DNA from: an uncultured Flavobacteriaceae bacterium
GTDB lineage: Bacteria > Bacteroidota > Bacteroidia > Flavobacteriales > Flavobacteriaceae
DNA: 64,000 nucleotides
Assembly (NCBI GenBank): GCA_943788695.1
Contig: CALSRG010000003.1
Coordinates: forward strand, 166,001 to 230,000
Reading direction: 5' to 3'
The notes beneath the pieces are model-generated. The model did not search any database. It had not been told where the DNA came from and saw only the letters and a program-made list of their open reading frames with translations. The translations under genes and the position numbers were made by a program. Of the stretch, positions 8,586-16,807 are shown one piece after another. Each line of letters opens with the position of its first letter. The first letter of the stretch is position 1.

Positions 8586-11008
8586 TTGATCTTAATACTT
8601 AAAGTCTCCGATATTAGTCCTTCAGACTTTAACTCAATTTGGCCAATGCCTTGTATTTCATGAGATTTTAAAATGACAACTGCCTTACCATAAAAAAGTC
8701 TAACCTGATCTGTTAAAAATGGCTCAAACGACTGAGGATTTCCATTTCCTACACCTGCAATTTCAACAGGCCCTTGAGTGTTTATTTGAATTAAATTATC
8801 CGCTAAGGGGCATGGATTGTTGTCTATATCATAAGCTTCAATAGTCATAAAGACTAATTTGTCATCGTCAGAATGAAGTTCGTTGTTATTCATCGACACC
8901 AATAAATGGTGAGGCTTTGCAGCTGTTTTTCGAATTTTTTCTCCTATAATTTGATTGTCCTTGTAGGCAATAAACTTAATCTCTCCTGGTTCATAAATGA
9001 CATCTGGCCATATTAATCTATATCGTTCTGTTGATGTTGTGGAATTCGGATTTTTATATTTCATGCCTTGAGAGACACCATTAACAAAAAGTTCACCATG
9101 ATCTCCATTTGTATATGCAAATACTGGAATGGTCTTACCTTCCATACCTTGCCAATTCCAATGAGGCAAGAGGTGCACGGTGGTTTCTTCGGGTTTCCAG
9201 TGACTCTTATATAGATAATACCTGTCTTTTGGAATACCTACCAAATCAACGATACCAAAGTATGAACTGCGTGAAGCTTCTTCATCTGTAAATCCGAGAG
9301 ACTTGACGAATTTGTTGTTGTAGGGTGTTGGCTCGCCCAGATAGTCAAAACCAGTCCAAACAAATTCACCAGCTATGTAAGGTTCTTGCTCTTGCCACAT
9401 GAAATCGTCATCTGATATTTCGGCCCATTCGGGAGCATTGAGGTCGTAGGAACTGATCTGAAGCGACGAGGTGAAGTCAGTTTTTACATTCGGAAGTGGG
9501 AGTTCATAAAATCCTCTTGTGCTAACCGTTGAAGCGGATTCGCTGATAATGACAGATTTATTTGGTTCTAGTTCACGTGCCAATCGATAGCGTCGACCAT
9601 AGTTCCAACTGTGTACGTCGTAATAATCAAAGTGGCGCAACTTGGCACTTTCTAGATTATCACAGACTAAAGTTGTTGGACGTGTGCCATCATATTGTTT
9701 AACATATGCTATCATGGTTTGAAGTTTTTTAAATCCACCATCGATATTCCATTGAACATCACCAATCTCATTTCCAACGCTCCACAGAAATATGGAAGGA
9801 TGATTCCTATCTCGAAGCATAAAATTCTTAACGTTTCTATGAGCAAAATCATCAAAGTCCGTTTCCTCTGTGATATCTGCTTTACCGTCGTATTTGTCAA
9901 ATATTTCATTTAAAAACAACAATCCCATTTCATCACAAAGATCAAGTACTTCAGGTGCAGTGACATTGTGTGAGTTTCTAATGGCGTTAACTCCCATTGC
10001 TTTCATGATGGTCAATTGACGTTTTGCGGCACTCTTATTAAATGCCATGCCTAAAGGTCCTAGATCGCTATGTAAATTCACCCCTTTAAGTTGAACCCGT
10101 CGGCCATTTAAATAAAATCCGTCATCTGCGGTAAAATGTGATTCTTTTATGCCAAAACTGGTTCTGGTTTGGTCAATACGCTGTCCGTTTTGTCTAATTT
10201 CTGTAAGAAGGTGATAGCGTTCAGGGGATTCAATATCCCATAATTTTGGGTCAGGTACTGCAATTTCTGTTTTAAAAATTTGTTCGTTATAATCCGAAAC
10301 ACTTACACTTTTTGACTGTTGTGCGGCAATTTTATTGTCGCTGTCCACAATACTGTAATTGATATCAATGAATGCCTTTTCTTTTGAAGCGTTGGTTATA
10401 GTGGTTTCTACTTGAACAGTTGCCGATGACACTTCAATGTTTGGAGTAGTAATATAGGTTCCCCAAATATTTACATGAATCGGGTTTGTTATAATCATGG
10501 TAACTTTTCTAAACAATCCTCCACCAGGATACCAACGACTATCATGCGCTTTGGTGTTACAGTGAACGGCTAAAATATTGGGATGATCAAAAAGTACAGC
10601 CTCCGTAATGTCAAGGTAAAATGAATTATAGCCGTAATCCCATTTTCCGATAAATTTACCGTTGAGATATACTTCTGGAAAACTCATGGCGCCATCGAAT
10701 AGAAGATAAATCCTCTTCCCTTGATTGGCTTTGTCGATATCTAATGATTTGCGATACCAACCTTCATTCTTCCAGGGCAGTTTACCAGTGTCGCCGTTTT
10801 CATTAAGGATAAAAGATTGGTTAATAGCCCAGTCGTGCGGTACGTTAACCATGGCCCAAGTACTGTCATCAAATGACGTATCCATTGCTTCAGTGTTTGC
10901 GCCTAAACTAAATTTCCAATCATCTGTTAAAATCGTTTCTTGACGTTCTTGACCAGTTGATGACGTATTAAATACAAGGCTTATTAATAAAATCAGAAAA
11001 AACCTCAT
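8582..11008 (-). CDS. Secreted GH2 beta-galactosidase-like glycosidase
   Basis: 808 residues. Retaining exo-glycosidase, probably a beta-galactosidase in the periplasm or at the surface. A signal peptide covers residues 1-19. The order is a jelly-roll sugar-binding domain (about 25-180), an immunoglobulin-like domain, and the TIM barrel from about 290. The acid/base Glu is E414 in WSVGNEIGD and the nucleophile Glu is E490 in IISESAS. A C-terminal DUF4982 domain follows (FAYTNGDHGELFVNGVSQG near 650). It diverges from the regulator and Leloir operon at 11100, which supports a galactose-releasing role. No SusC/SusD pair is nearby, so soluble oligosaccharides may reach it by another porin. Confidence 0.9.
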   Translation of the reverse strand: MRFFLILLISLVFNTSSTGQERQETILTDDWKFSLGANTEAMDTSFDDSTWAMVNVPHDWAINQSFILNENGDTGKLPWKNEGWYRKSLDIDKANQGKRIYLLFDGAMSFPEVYLNGKFIGKWDYGYNSFYLDITEAVLFDHPNILAVHCNTKAHDSRWYPGGGLFRKVTMIITNPIHVNIWGTYITTPNIEVSSATVQVETTITNASKEKAFIDINYSIVDSDNKIAAQQSKSVSVSDYNEQIFKTEIAVPDPKLWDIESPERYHLLTEIRQNGQRIDQTRTSFGIKESHFTADDGFYLNGRRVQLKGVNLHSDLGPLGMAFNKSAAKRQLTIMKAMGVNAIRNSHNVTAPEVLDLCDEMGLLFLNEIFDKYDGKADITEETDFDDFAHRNVKNFMLRDRNHPSIFLWSVGNEIGDVQWNIDGGFKKLQTMIAYVKQYDGTRPTTLVCDNLESAKLRHFDYYDVHSWNYGRRYRLARELEPNKSVIISESASTVSTRGFYELPLPNVKTDFTSSLQISSYDLNAPEWAEISDDDFMWQEQEPYIAGEFVWTGFDYLGEPTPYNNKFVKSLGFTDEEASRSSYFGIVDLVGIPKDRYYLYKSHWKPEETTVHLLPHWNWQGMEGKTIPVFAYTNGDHGELFVNGVSQGMKYKNPNSTTSTERYRLIWPDVIYEPGEIKFIAYKDNQIIGEKIRKTAAKPHHLLVSMNNNELHSDDDKLVFMTIEAYDIDNNPCPLADNLIQINTQGPVEIAGVGNGNPQSFEPFLTDQVRLFYGKAVVILKSHEIQGIGQIELKSEGLISETLSIKIN

Positions 11009-11060
11009 GTGTTTGTTTTTTTAAGATGATTCGGGCTAATATAACATATTTTTATAAAAA

Positions 11061-11080
11061 CCTACCAGTGCCTACCAGTT
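11061..11080. promoter_or_regulatory. Direct-repeat operator candidate of the galactose regulator
   Basis: Two perfect 9-base direct repeats, CCTACCAGT-g-CCTACCAGT, with a 10-base period. They sit in the 91-base gap between the divergent GH2 gene and the regulator gene, just upstream of and touching the -33 region of the regulator promoter. Tandem repeats in this place are the usual target of GntR/LacI chimeric sugar regulators in Bacteroidetes. I saw no second copy of this motif elsewhere in the window. Confidence 0.6.
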
Positions 11081-11095
11081 GCTTTTATATATTTG
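11079..11095 (+). promoter_or_regulatory. Promoter of the galactose operon (-7 box TATATTTG)
   Basis: A perfect Bacteroidetes -7 box TAnnTTTG (TATATTTG, 11088-11095) has a TTG at 11079-11081, closer than the usual 19-21 base spacing. The regulator ATG is at 11100, only four bases after the box, so the transcript would start at or next to the start codon (leaderless or nearly so). The operator repeats overlap the upstream part. Confidence 0.5.
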
Positions 11096-11099
11096 TAAT

Positions 11100-12098
11100 A
11101 TGATTGTACCAATACAACATGCCGGATTTGGGCTTCCTAAGTACAAAAAATTGATCTTGTCAATTGAAAGTAAAATTGAAAGTGGAGAATTGTCAATAGG
11201 CGATGCGCTGCCTTCCATCAACGAATTACGGCATGCTTTTGACTTTTCAAGAGATACGATTTTGACGGGACTCAATGAGCTCAAAGCGAGAGGAATTATT
11301 CAGGCCATTTCTGGAAAGGGCTTTTATGTGTCTAGTTCTGATGTTTCAGTTAAACAAAAAATCTTTGTGCTGTTCGATGAGCTCAATGCTTTTAAAGAAG
11401 ACCTGTATAATGCTTTCCTAAACCACTTGCCGTCAAACTATCAAGTTGATATTTTCTTTCATCATTTTAATCGAGGTATTTTTTCTAAACTCATTTCAGA
11501 TCATGCAGGTCAATACAGTTTTTACGTCGTGATGCCTGCAAATTTTGGACAAGCTGAGGTCGATTTATCTCAGCTTTCTGCCAATCGCGTTTTTGTGTTA
11601 GATCAAACCAATAAAAAATTGTCAGAATATCCTGCGGTTTATCAAAACTTTGAAAAGGGAATTTTTGAGAGTTTATTAAGTGTTAATGATCGGTTAGGCC
11701 GCTATTCGAAATTAAACTTTGTTTTCTCTGACAAGAGACAGCCGAAGTCTATGTTAAAAGGTTTTAAGCGCTTTGAGTCTGTTAACAATATTAAAACCGA
11801 TTACTTGAAATCTTTAGATGAACGTCAAGCTGCAAAAGGGGAGGCCTATCTAGTCTTGGAAGATCGTGACCTCATTTTGCTGATTAAATCCGTCAAGTCA
11901 CAAGGTTTGGTGTTGGGTCAAGATGTGGGCGTGATTTCGTATAACGACACCATGTTTAAAGAAATATTAGAAGGTGGTATCACCACCATTTCAACAGATT
12001 TTAAAACTATGGGTGTCAATCTTGCTGCTATGATTTTAAATAAAGAAAATCTCAAATTGGAAAATCCTACCCATATAATTATTCGCAAATCGCTCTGA
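11100..12098 (+). CDS. GntR-type regulator with LacI-like sugar-binding domain
   Basis: 332 residues. The N-terminal GntR winged helix covers about residues 12-80 (SIESKIESGELSIGDALPSI, then LKARGIIQAISGKGFYV); the rest is a periplasmic-binding-protein fold (about 85-330, with GQDVGVISYNDTMFKEI near the end) that should bind the inducer. This chimera is the standard local sugar-responsive regulator in Bacteroidetes. The position, heading galM-symporter-galK-galT and facing a beta-galactosidase gene, points to galactose or a derivative as effector. I start at ATG 11100 rather than 11079, because the upstream codons lie inside the -7 box. The stop overlaps the galM start. Confidence 0.85.
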   Translation: MIVPIQHAGFGLPKYKKLILSIESKIESGELSIGDALPSINELRHAFDFSRDTILTGLNELKARGIIQAISGKGFYVSSSDVSVKQKIFVLFDELNAFKEDLYNAFLNHLPSNYQVDIFFHHFNRGIFSKLISDHAGQYSFYVVMPANFGQAEVDLSQLSANRVFVLDQTNKKLSEYPAVYQNFEKGIFESLLSVNDRLGRYSKLNFVFSDKRQPKSMLKGFKRFESVNNIKTDYLKSLDERQAAKGEAYLVLEDRDLILLIKSVKSQGLVLGQDVGVISYNDTMFKEILEGGITTISTDFKTMGVNLAAMILNKENLKLENPTHIIIRKSL

Positions 12099-12997
12099 TG
12101 AAAAACGATTTTGAAGTTATTGTCGATGATGACATTGTTAGAGTGTTCAATACTCGCTCAGGATTGCAAGCCTGCATTAATCTTAAAGAAGGCGGTCGTT
12201 TGTCCAAGTGGTTTTGCGGCGACATGCTCATTATCGCCGACCCGCCTGAGTCAATCTATGAAGATTCCTTTGCGTCAGCAATACTTTTTCCTTTTGCGAA
12301 TCGTGTGGAAAGAGGTCAATATCAAGTAGAAGGCAAATCATACCAATTGACATTGAACGATAGAGGACAACATGCACTGCACGGACTCGTATACAACCAA
12401 AAATTTGATGTAATAAGTCGCCAAACAGATAGTAATTCGGCTGTTGTTGAATTAGTGTATTCTAGTGAGGGTTCATTTGAGGGTTTCCCTTTTTCTTATG
12501 ACTTGTTTTTGACATATCGATTTGAGCAAAGTAAAATGAGGCTTGAAGTTTCAGTTGTCAATACTGACTTGAAAAGCTTTCCATTTAGTCTTGGTTGGCA
12601 TCCTTATTTTTATGTACCGAGCAGGAGGAGGTCTAAAATCAATATGCCTATAGATCGTTGTGTTGTTATGAGTCAGGATCTTATTCCTAAAACAGAAATT
12701 CCAACTGTTGAACCGTTCAATGAGATGTTAGGTTCTTTACCATTTGATCACTGCTTTAGAGTATCTCCTTCGTGCGCGACGTTAAAAATGACGGATTATG
12801 AGGTTATTGTAACTTCTTCGAGGCCAAAATCTTATATACAAATTTACACTCCTAATCACGAAAATTTCTTTGCTATCGAACCTATGACAAGCCCAGGAAA
12901 CAGTTTTAATCATAAAATCGGTCTTCAAAAATTGTCTCCAAAAGAAACATTTCACTTACATTGGGAAGTGGAATTTAACGATTTCTTAAAATCTTAA
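12098..12997 (+). CDS. galM: Aldose 1-epimerase (galactose mutarotase)
   Basis: 299 residues. Converts beta- to alpha-D-galactose for galactokinase. Family marks are the strand with FPFANRVERGQYQVEGKSY, the catalytic His pair in GQHALHGLVYN and SLGWHPYFYVP, and the catalytic Glu in FFAIEPMTSPGNSFNH. No signal peptide, so cytoplasmic. It overlaps the regulator gene by one base and is followed three bases later by the symporter gene, so these are one operon. Confidence 0.88.
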   Translation: MKNDFEVIVDDDIVRVFNTRSGLQACINLKEGGRLSKWFCGDMLIIADPPESIYEDSFASAILFPFANRVERGQYQVEGKSYQLTLNDRGQHALHGLVYNQKFDVISRQTDSNSAVVELVYSSEGSFEGFPFSYDLFLTYRFEQSKMRLEVSVVNTDLKSFPFSLGWHPYFYVPSRRRSKINMPIDRCVVMSQDLIPKTEIPTVEPFNEMLGSLPFDHCFRVSPSCATLKMTDYEVIVTSSRPKSYIQIYTPNHENFFAIEPMTSPGNSFNHKIGLQKLSPKETFHLHWEVEFNDFLKS

Positions 12998-13000
12998 CTT

Positions 13001-14587
13001 ATGCAAATAATAGTATTCTTAGCCTTTACCGCCCTAGTAGCAGTGATTTCATATTTGAAAAGCGCTACTGATAAAACAAAAATATCAGACGGATATTTTC
13101 TTGGTGGTCGCAGTTTGACGGGTGTAGTTATTGCGGGTTCACTTTTATTAACGAACCTCTCTACTGAACAGATTGTTGGTTTAAACGGAGCTGCCTTTCG
13201 AGAAGGTATTTTGGTGATGGCTTGGGAAACTCTTGCTGCCATAGCTATGGTCGTGACAGCAGTATTTCTTTTGCCTCGTTATTTAAAGGGTGGTATTACC
13301 ACTGTGCCTCAGTTTCTTGAGAGCCGCTATGATCATTCCACAAAGACCATCACCTCAATACTTTTTTTGAGTGGATACGTGGTCGTTCTTCTGCCAATTG
13401 TACTATATTCTGGCGCATTAGCCATTAGCAGTTTATTTGAAGTGCCTGAACTGTTGGGTGTGTCAGATGCAGCTGCCTTGTGGATTTGTGTGTGGGGAAT
13501 AGGTCTTGTTGGTTCTGTATATGCCATTTTTGGTGGGTTGAAAGCTGTAGCTATATCTGATACTGTAAATGCCATTGGTTTACTTATTGGTGGTTTGTTA
13601 ATCCCTGTCTTTGGTTTATTGGCTGTTGGCGATGGTAATGTTTTGACTGGCTTCTCCACTATTATGGAGGCTCATCCTGATAAATTTCAATCGATGGGTG
13701 GGCCAAAAGCATCGGTGCCATTTGCAACTATTTTTACCGGAATGATGCTGGTTCAGCTTTTTTATTGGGGTACCAATCAGGCTATTATCCAACGCGCATT
13801 GGGTGCGAAAAATTTAAAGGAAGGTCAGAAGGGATTGCTATTGGCATCTTTTATCAAAATATTGGGGCCTTTTATTGTAGTACTCCCTGGTATAATTGCA
13901 TTTCACATGTTTGGCAACACACTCTCAAATCCTGATCAGGCCTATCCTATGTTGGTTAACGCTGTGCTTCCAAAAGCTTTAGTAGGTTTCTTTGCTGCCG
14001 TTTTATTTGGTGCTATTTTAAGCTCATTCAACTCTGCTTTGAACAGTTCAGTTACCTTATTCGGTGTGGATATCTATAAATCTAAAATTAAGCCTGAAGC
14101 TACTGAGCAAGAAACAGTTCGTATTGGTAAAAAATTTGGTGTCGTTTTGGCATTATTAGCCATGTTTATTGCGCCACTGATCGCTAAAGCACCAGATGGG
14201 TTATTTGGGTATTTACAAGAAGTTAATGGATGTTATAGCATCCCGATTCTAACCATTATTGTCGTTGGATACCTCACAAAATATGTGCCAGCTATTGCAG
14301 CGAAGGTGGCCATCGTTTCAGGTGTTGTTTTATACAGTATTAGTCAGTTTGTATTAAAGCCCTATGTTTTTGGAGAGGATAATTACCCACACTATTTGCA
14401 TGTGATGGCCATATTGTTTGTTTTAAATGTTTTGATCATGCTAATCATTGGTAAGCTATATCCGCGCACCGAAGCGTTTCAAATTGCGCATACCAAACAA
14501 GTTGATATTACACCTTGGAAATTGACTACGATTGTTGGGGCAATCATTTGTTTCATCGTTGTGTTTATATATATCTATTTTGCATAG
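13001..14587 (+). CDS. Sodium/sugar symporter of the SSS family (probable Na+/galactose)
   Basis: 528 residues with about 14 hydrophobic segments. Inner-membrane transporter of the solute:sodium symporter family. Seen are the N-terminal SDGYFLGGRSLTGVVIAGSL, LTNLSTEQIVGLNG (the unwound TM1 region of vSGLT-like proteins), YAIFGGLKAVAISD and LFGAILSSFNSALNSSVTLF (TM8-9, Na+-site serines). The galactose assignment is by similarity to SGLT-type proteins and by its place between galM and galK; glucose or another hexose is possible. Confidence 0.85.
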   Translation: MQIIVFLAFTALVAVISYLKSATDKTKISDGYFLGGRSLTGVVIAGSLLLTNLSTEQIVGLNGAAFREGILVMAWETLAAIAMVVTAVFLLPRYLKGGITTVPQFLESRYDHSTKTITSILFLSGYVVVLLPIVLYSGALAISSLFEVPELLGVSDAAALWICVWGIGLVGSVYAIFGGLKAVAISDTVNAIGLLIGGLLIPVFGLLAVGDGNVLTGFSTIMEAHPDKFQSMGGPKASVPFATIFTGMMLVQLFYWGTNQAIIQRALGAKNLKEGQKGLLLASFIKILGPFIVVLPGIIAFHMFGNTLSNPDQAYPMLVNAVLPKALVGFFAAVLFGAILSSFNSALNSSVTLFGVDIYKSKIKPEATEQETVRIGKKFGVVLALLAMFIAPLIAKAPDGLFGYLQEVNGCYSIPILTIIVVGYLTKYVPAIAAKVAIVSGVVLYSISQFVLKPYVFGEDNYPHYLHVMAILFVLNVLIMLIIGKLYPRTEAFQIAHTKQVDITPWKLTTIVGAIICFIVVFIYIYFA

Positions 14588-14593
14588 TGGATC

Positions 14594-15757
14594 ATGAATA
14601 TCAAACTAGCAAAGCAAATAACAATATCTTATCAAGATCATTTTGGCGTTAATCCTGATGCAGTATGCTTTGCTCCAGGACGAATAAATTTTATTGGAGG
14701 TCATACCGATTATAACGATGGTTTTGTTTTGCCTGCGGCAATCGATAAGGGGGTTTTTACTGCATTTGGCCATGCGCAAGATATTTCTACTGCCGTGGCG
14801 CTAGATGCTAATAATGAACGTCTCATTTTTGATTTTAAATTTGATTTGACCATCTCCAGCAGCCATTGGCATCGTTTCATCATTGGAATTGTTAGTGTGT
14901 TGAGGTCTATGGGACTTCAATTGAAGCCCTTTAATGTCGTTTTTGGCGGTGATCTCCCTCAAGGTGGAGGTTTGTCTTCTTCGGCGGCTTTAGAAAATAG
15001 TTTGGTTTTAGGACTCAATCATTTGTTTCAGTTAGGACTATCTAAGGATGAAATGATATTGATTTCTCAGCGGGTCGAGCATGAATTTGTAGGCGTGCAG
15101 TGCGGTATTATGGATCAATATGCCAGTATGTTCGGTAAAAGTGGTAAGGCGATTTTTTTGGATTGTAGAACTTTAATAGCTCGTTCGGTCAAATTACCGT
15201 TAGATGGATATTGCTTAATGCTGATTAATACAAAAGTCAAACACCAGCTGTCTGAAGATGCCTATAATGATAGACGTGCCGCTTGTCAAGCCGTTGCTAA
15301 TCTTGCAGGTGTGAAAGCATTGCGGGATTTGACTCCAAAGGCGTTAGATGTATTAAAAGATAAAATTGATCCCGAAAACTACATCAAAGCCAAGTATGTC
15401 GTTGATGAAATGCTCAGAACACAAAAAGCGGTTGAGGTAATTGAAGCGGGTGATATTATTTCCTTTGGTAAGTTGATGTTCGAAGCTCATGAGGGTTTAC
15501 GTTATGAATATGATGTCAGCTGTCCAGAAATAGATTTCTTTATTGATTTGGCAAAACAAGATTCCGATATCATTGGTTCTCGAATGATGGGTGGGGGTTT
15601 TGGGGGTTGCACTATTAGTATTGTTCGAGACTCGGCTTATAAACGTGTTGCCCATGAATTCTCATCTTCATACCTAAATCAATTTGGAAAGGTTTGTGAA
15701 ATACACAATGTAGTTTTGTCTGATGGTGCTCGAATCCTAAATTTTGAATCACAATGA
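14594..15757 (+). CDS. galK: Galactokinase
   Basis: 387 residues. GHMP kinase that makes galactose 1-phosphate. All three GHMP motifs are present: GRINFIGGHTDYNDGFVLPA (galactokinase signature, with the substrate-binding His-Thr-Asp), the ATP loop GGGLSSSAALE, and the C-terminal MGGGFGGCTIS. The catalytic-base region appears as CGIMDQYASMFG. It overlaps galT by four bases (ATGA), and lies seven bases after the symporter gene. Confidence 0.97.
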   Translation: MNIKLAKQITISYQDHFGVNPDAVCFAPGRINFIGGHTDYNDGFVLPAAIDKGVFTAFGHAQDISTAVALDANNERLIFDFKFDLTISSSHWHRFIIGIVSVLRSMGLQLKPFNVVFGGDLPQGGGLSSSAALENSLVLGLNHLFQLGLSKDEMILISQRVEHEFVGVQCGIMDQYASMFGKSGKAIFLDCRTLIARSVKLPLDGYCLMLINTKVKHQLSEDAYNDRRAACQAVANLAGVKALRDLTPKALDVLKDKIDPENYIKAKYVVDEMLRTQKAVEVIEAGDIISFGKLMFEAHEGLRYEYDVSCPEIDFFIDLAKQDSDIIGSRMMGGGFGGCTISIVRDSAYKRVAHEFSSSYLNQFGKVCEIHNVVLSDGARILNFESQ

Positions 15758-16782
15758 ATGCAACGCTAGATTTACAGTCTCATTCTCATAAGAGACTCAA
15801 TATCTTGACTAACGAATGGGTGCTGGTGTCGCCACACCGAATGAAACGACCATGGCAAGGTAAGTCTGAGGATGTCAAGTCGTCCGAAAGGCTTAGTCAT
15901 GACCCAAGCTGCTATTTGTGTCCAGGGAATAAACGTGCAAATGGCGAATTTAATCCAAATTATAAAAGCGTTTTTGTTTTTGAAAATGATTTTGGAGCGC
16001 TACAATTAACCTCAAACACAAGCGATTGGAAAGAGGGTTTACTTCATGCTACAGCTGAAAAAGGGGTGTGCAAAGTGGTTTGTTTTAGTCCGGACCATTC
16101 AAAAACCTTAGCCAAATTATCAACGTCTGAACTTATTCATGTTATCGACGTTTGGCAAAAAGAATTTAATGAATTGGCCGAATTGGATGACATCCAATAT
16201 GTTCAGATCTTCGAAAATAAAGGCGAAATAATGGGATGCAGTAATCCGCATCCACACGGTCAAATTTGGAGTCAATCTTCAATTCCAAATGAGGTGTTGA
16301 AGAAAGACCGACAACAGTCAATATTTTATCAAAATACTGGAAAATCTCTTTTATTAAAATATATCAATGACGAGCGGCGTATTGATGACCGTCTGGTATA
16401 TGAAAATGACGATTATGTAATAATTGTTCCTTTTTGGGCTATTTGGCCTTATGAAACAATGATTGTTCCAAAACAACATCAAACCAATATTAGTGAGTTG
16501 TCAATCAATCAAAAAAAAGGCTTTGCCGATGCTATGTCTGTTCTTACTCAGCTTTACGATCAGTTGTTTGATTGTGATTTTCCTTATTCAAGTGGCATTC
16601 ATCAATCTCCAACAACACGTCATGATCAAAGTCATTGGCATTGGCATATGAGTTTTTATCCACCTTTGCTTAGAAGTGCTAGTGTTAAAAAATTCATGGT
16701 AGGTTATGAAATGTTTGCATCCCCACAAAGGGACCTAACTCCTGAGGTTGCGGCGGGTATGTTAAGAGATTTAATTCAATAG
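15754..16782 (+). CDS. galT: Galactose-1-phosphate uridylyltransferase
   Basis: 342 residues, full length. Exchanges UMP between UDP-glucose and galactose 1-phosphate in the Leloir pathway. Visible marks are the first zinc-site pair CYLCPGN, the catalytic HPHGQ motif in CSNPHPHGQIWSQ, the substrate loop FFENDFGAL-like FVFENDFGAL, and HWHWHMSFYPPLLRS near the C terminus. galE, the remaining Leloir enzyme, is not in this window. Co-translated with galK. Confidence 0.97.
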   Translation: MNATLDLQSHSHKRLNILTNEWVLVSPHRMKRPWQGKSEDVKSSERLSHDPSCYLCPGNKRANGEFNPNYKSVFVFENDFGALQLTSNTSDWKEGLLHATAEKGVCKVVCFSPDHSKTLAKLSTSELIHVIDVWQKEFNELAELDDIQYVQIFENKGEIMGCSNPHPHGQIWSQSSIPNEVLKKDRQQSIFYQNTGKSLLLKYINDERRIDDRLVYENDDYVIIVPFWAIWPYETMIVPKQHQTNISELSINQKKGFADAMSVLTQLYDQLFDCDFPYSSGIHQSPTTRHDQSHWHWHMSFYPPLLRSASVKKFMVGYEMFASPQRDLTPEVAAGMLRDLIQ

Positions 16783-16807
16783 AATCTAATTTTTAATGAT
16801 CAGTGTT

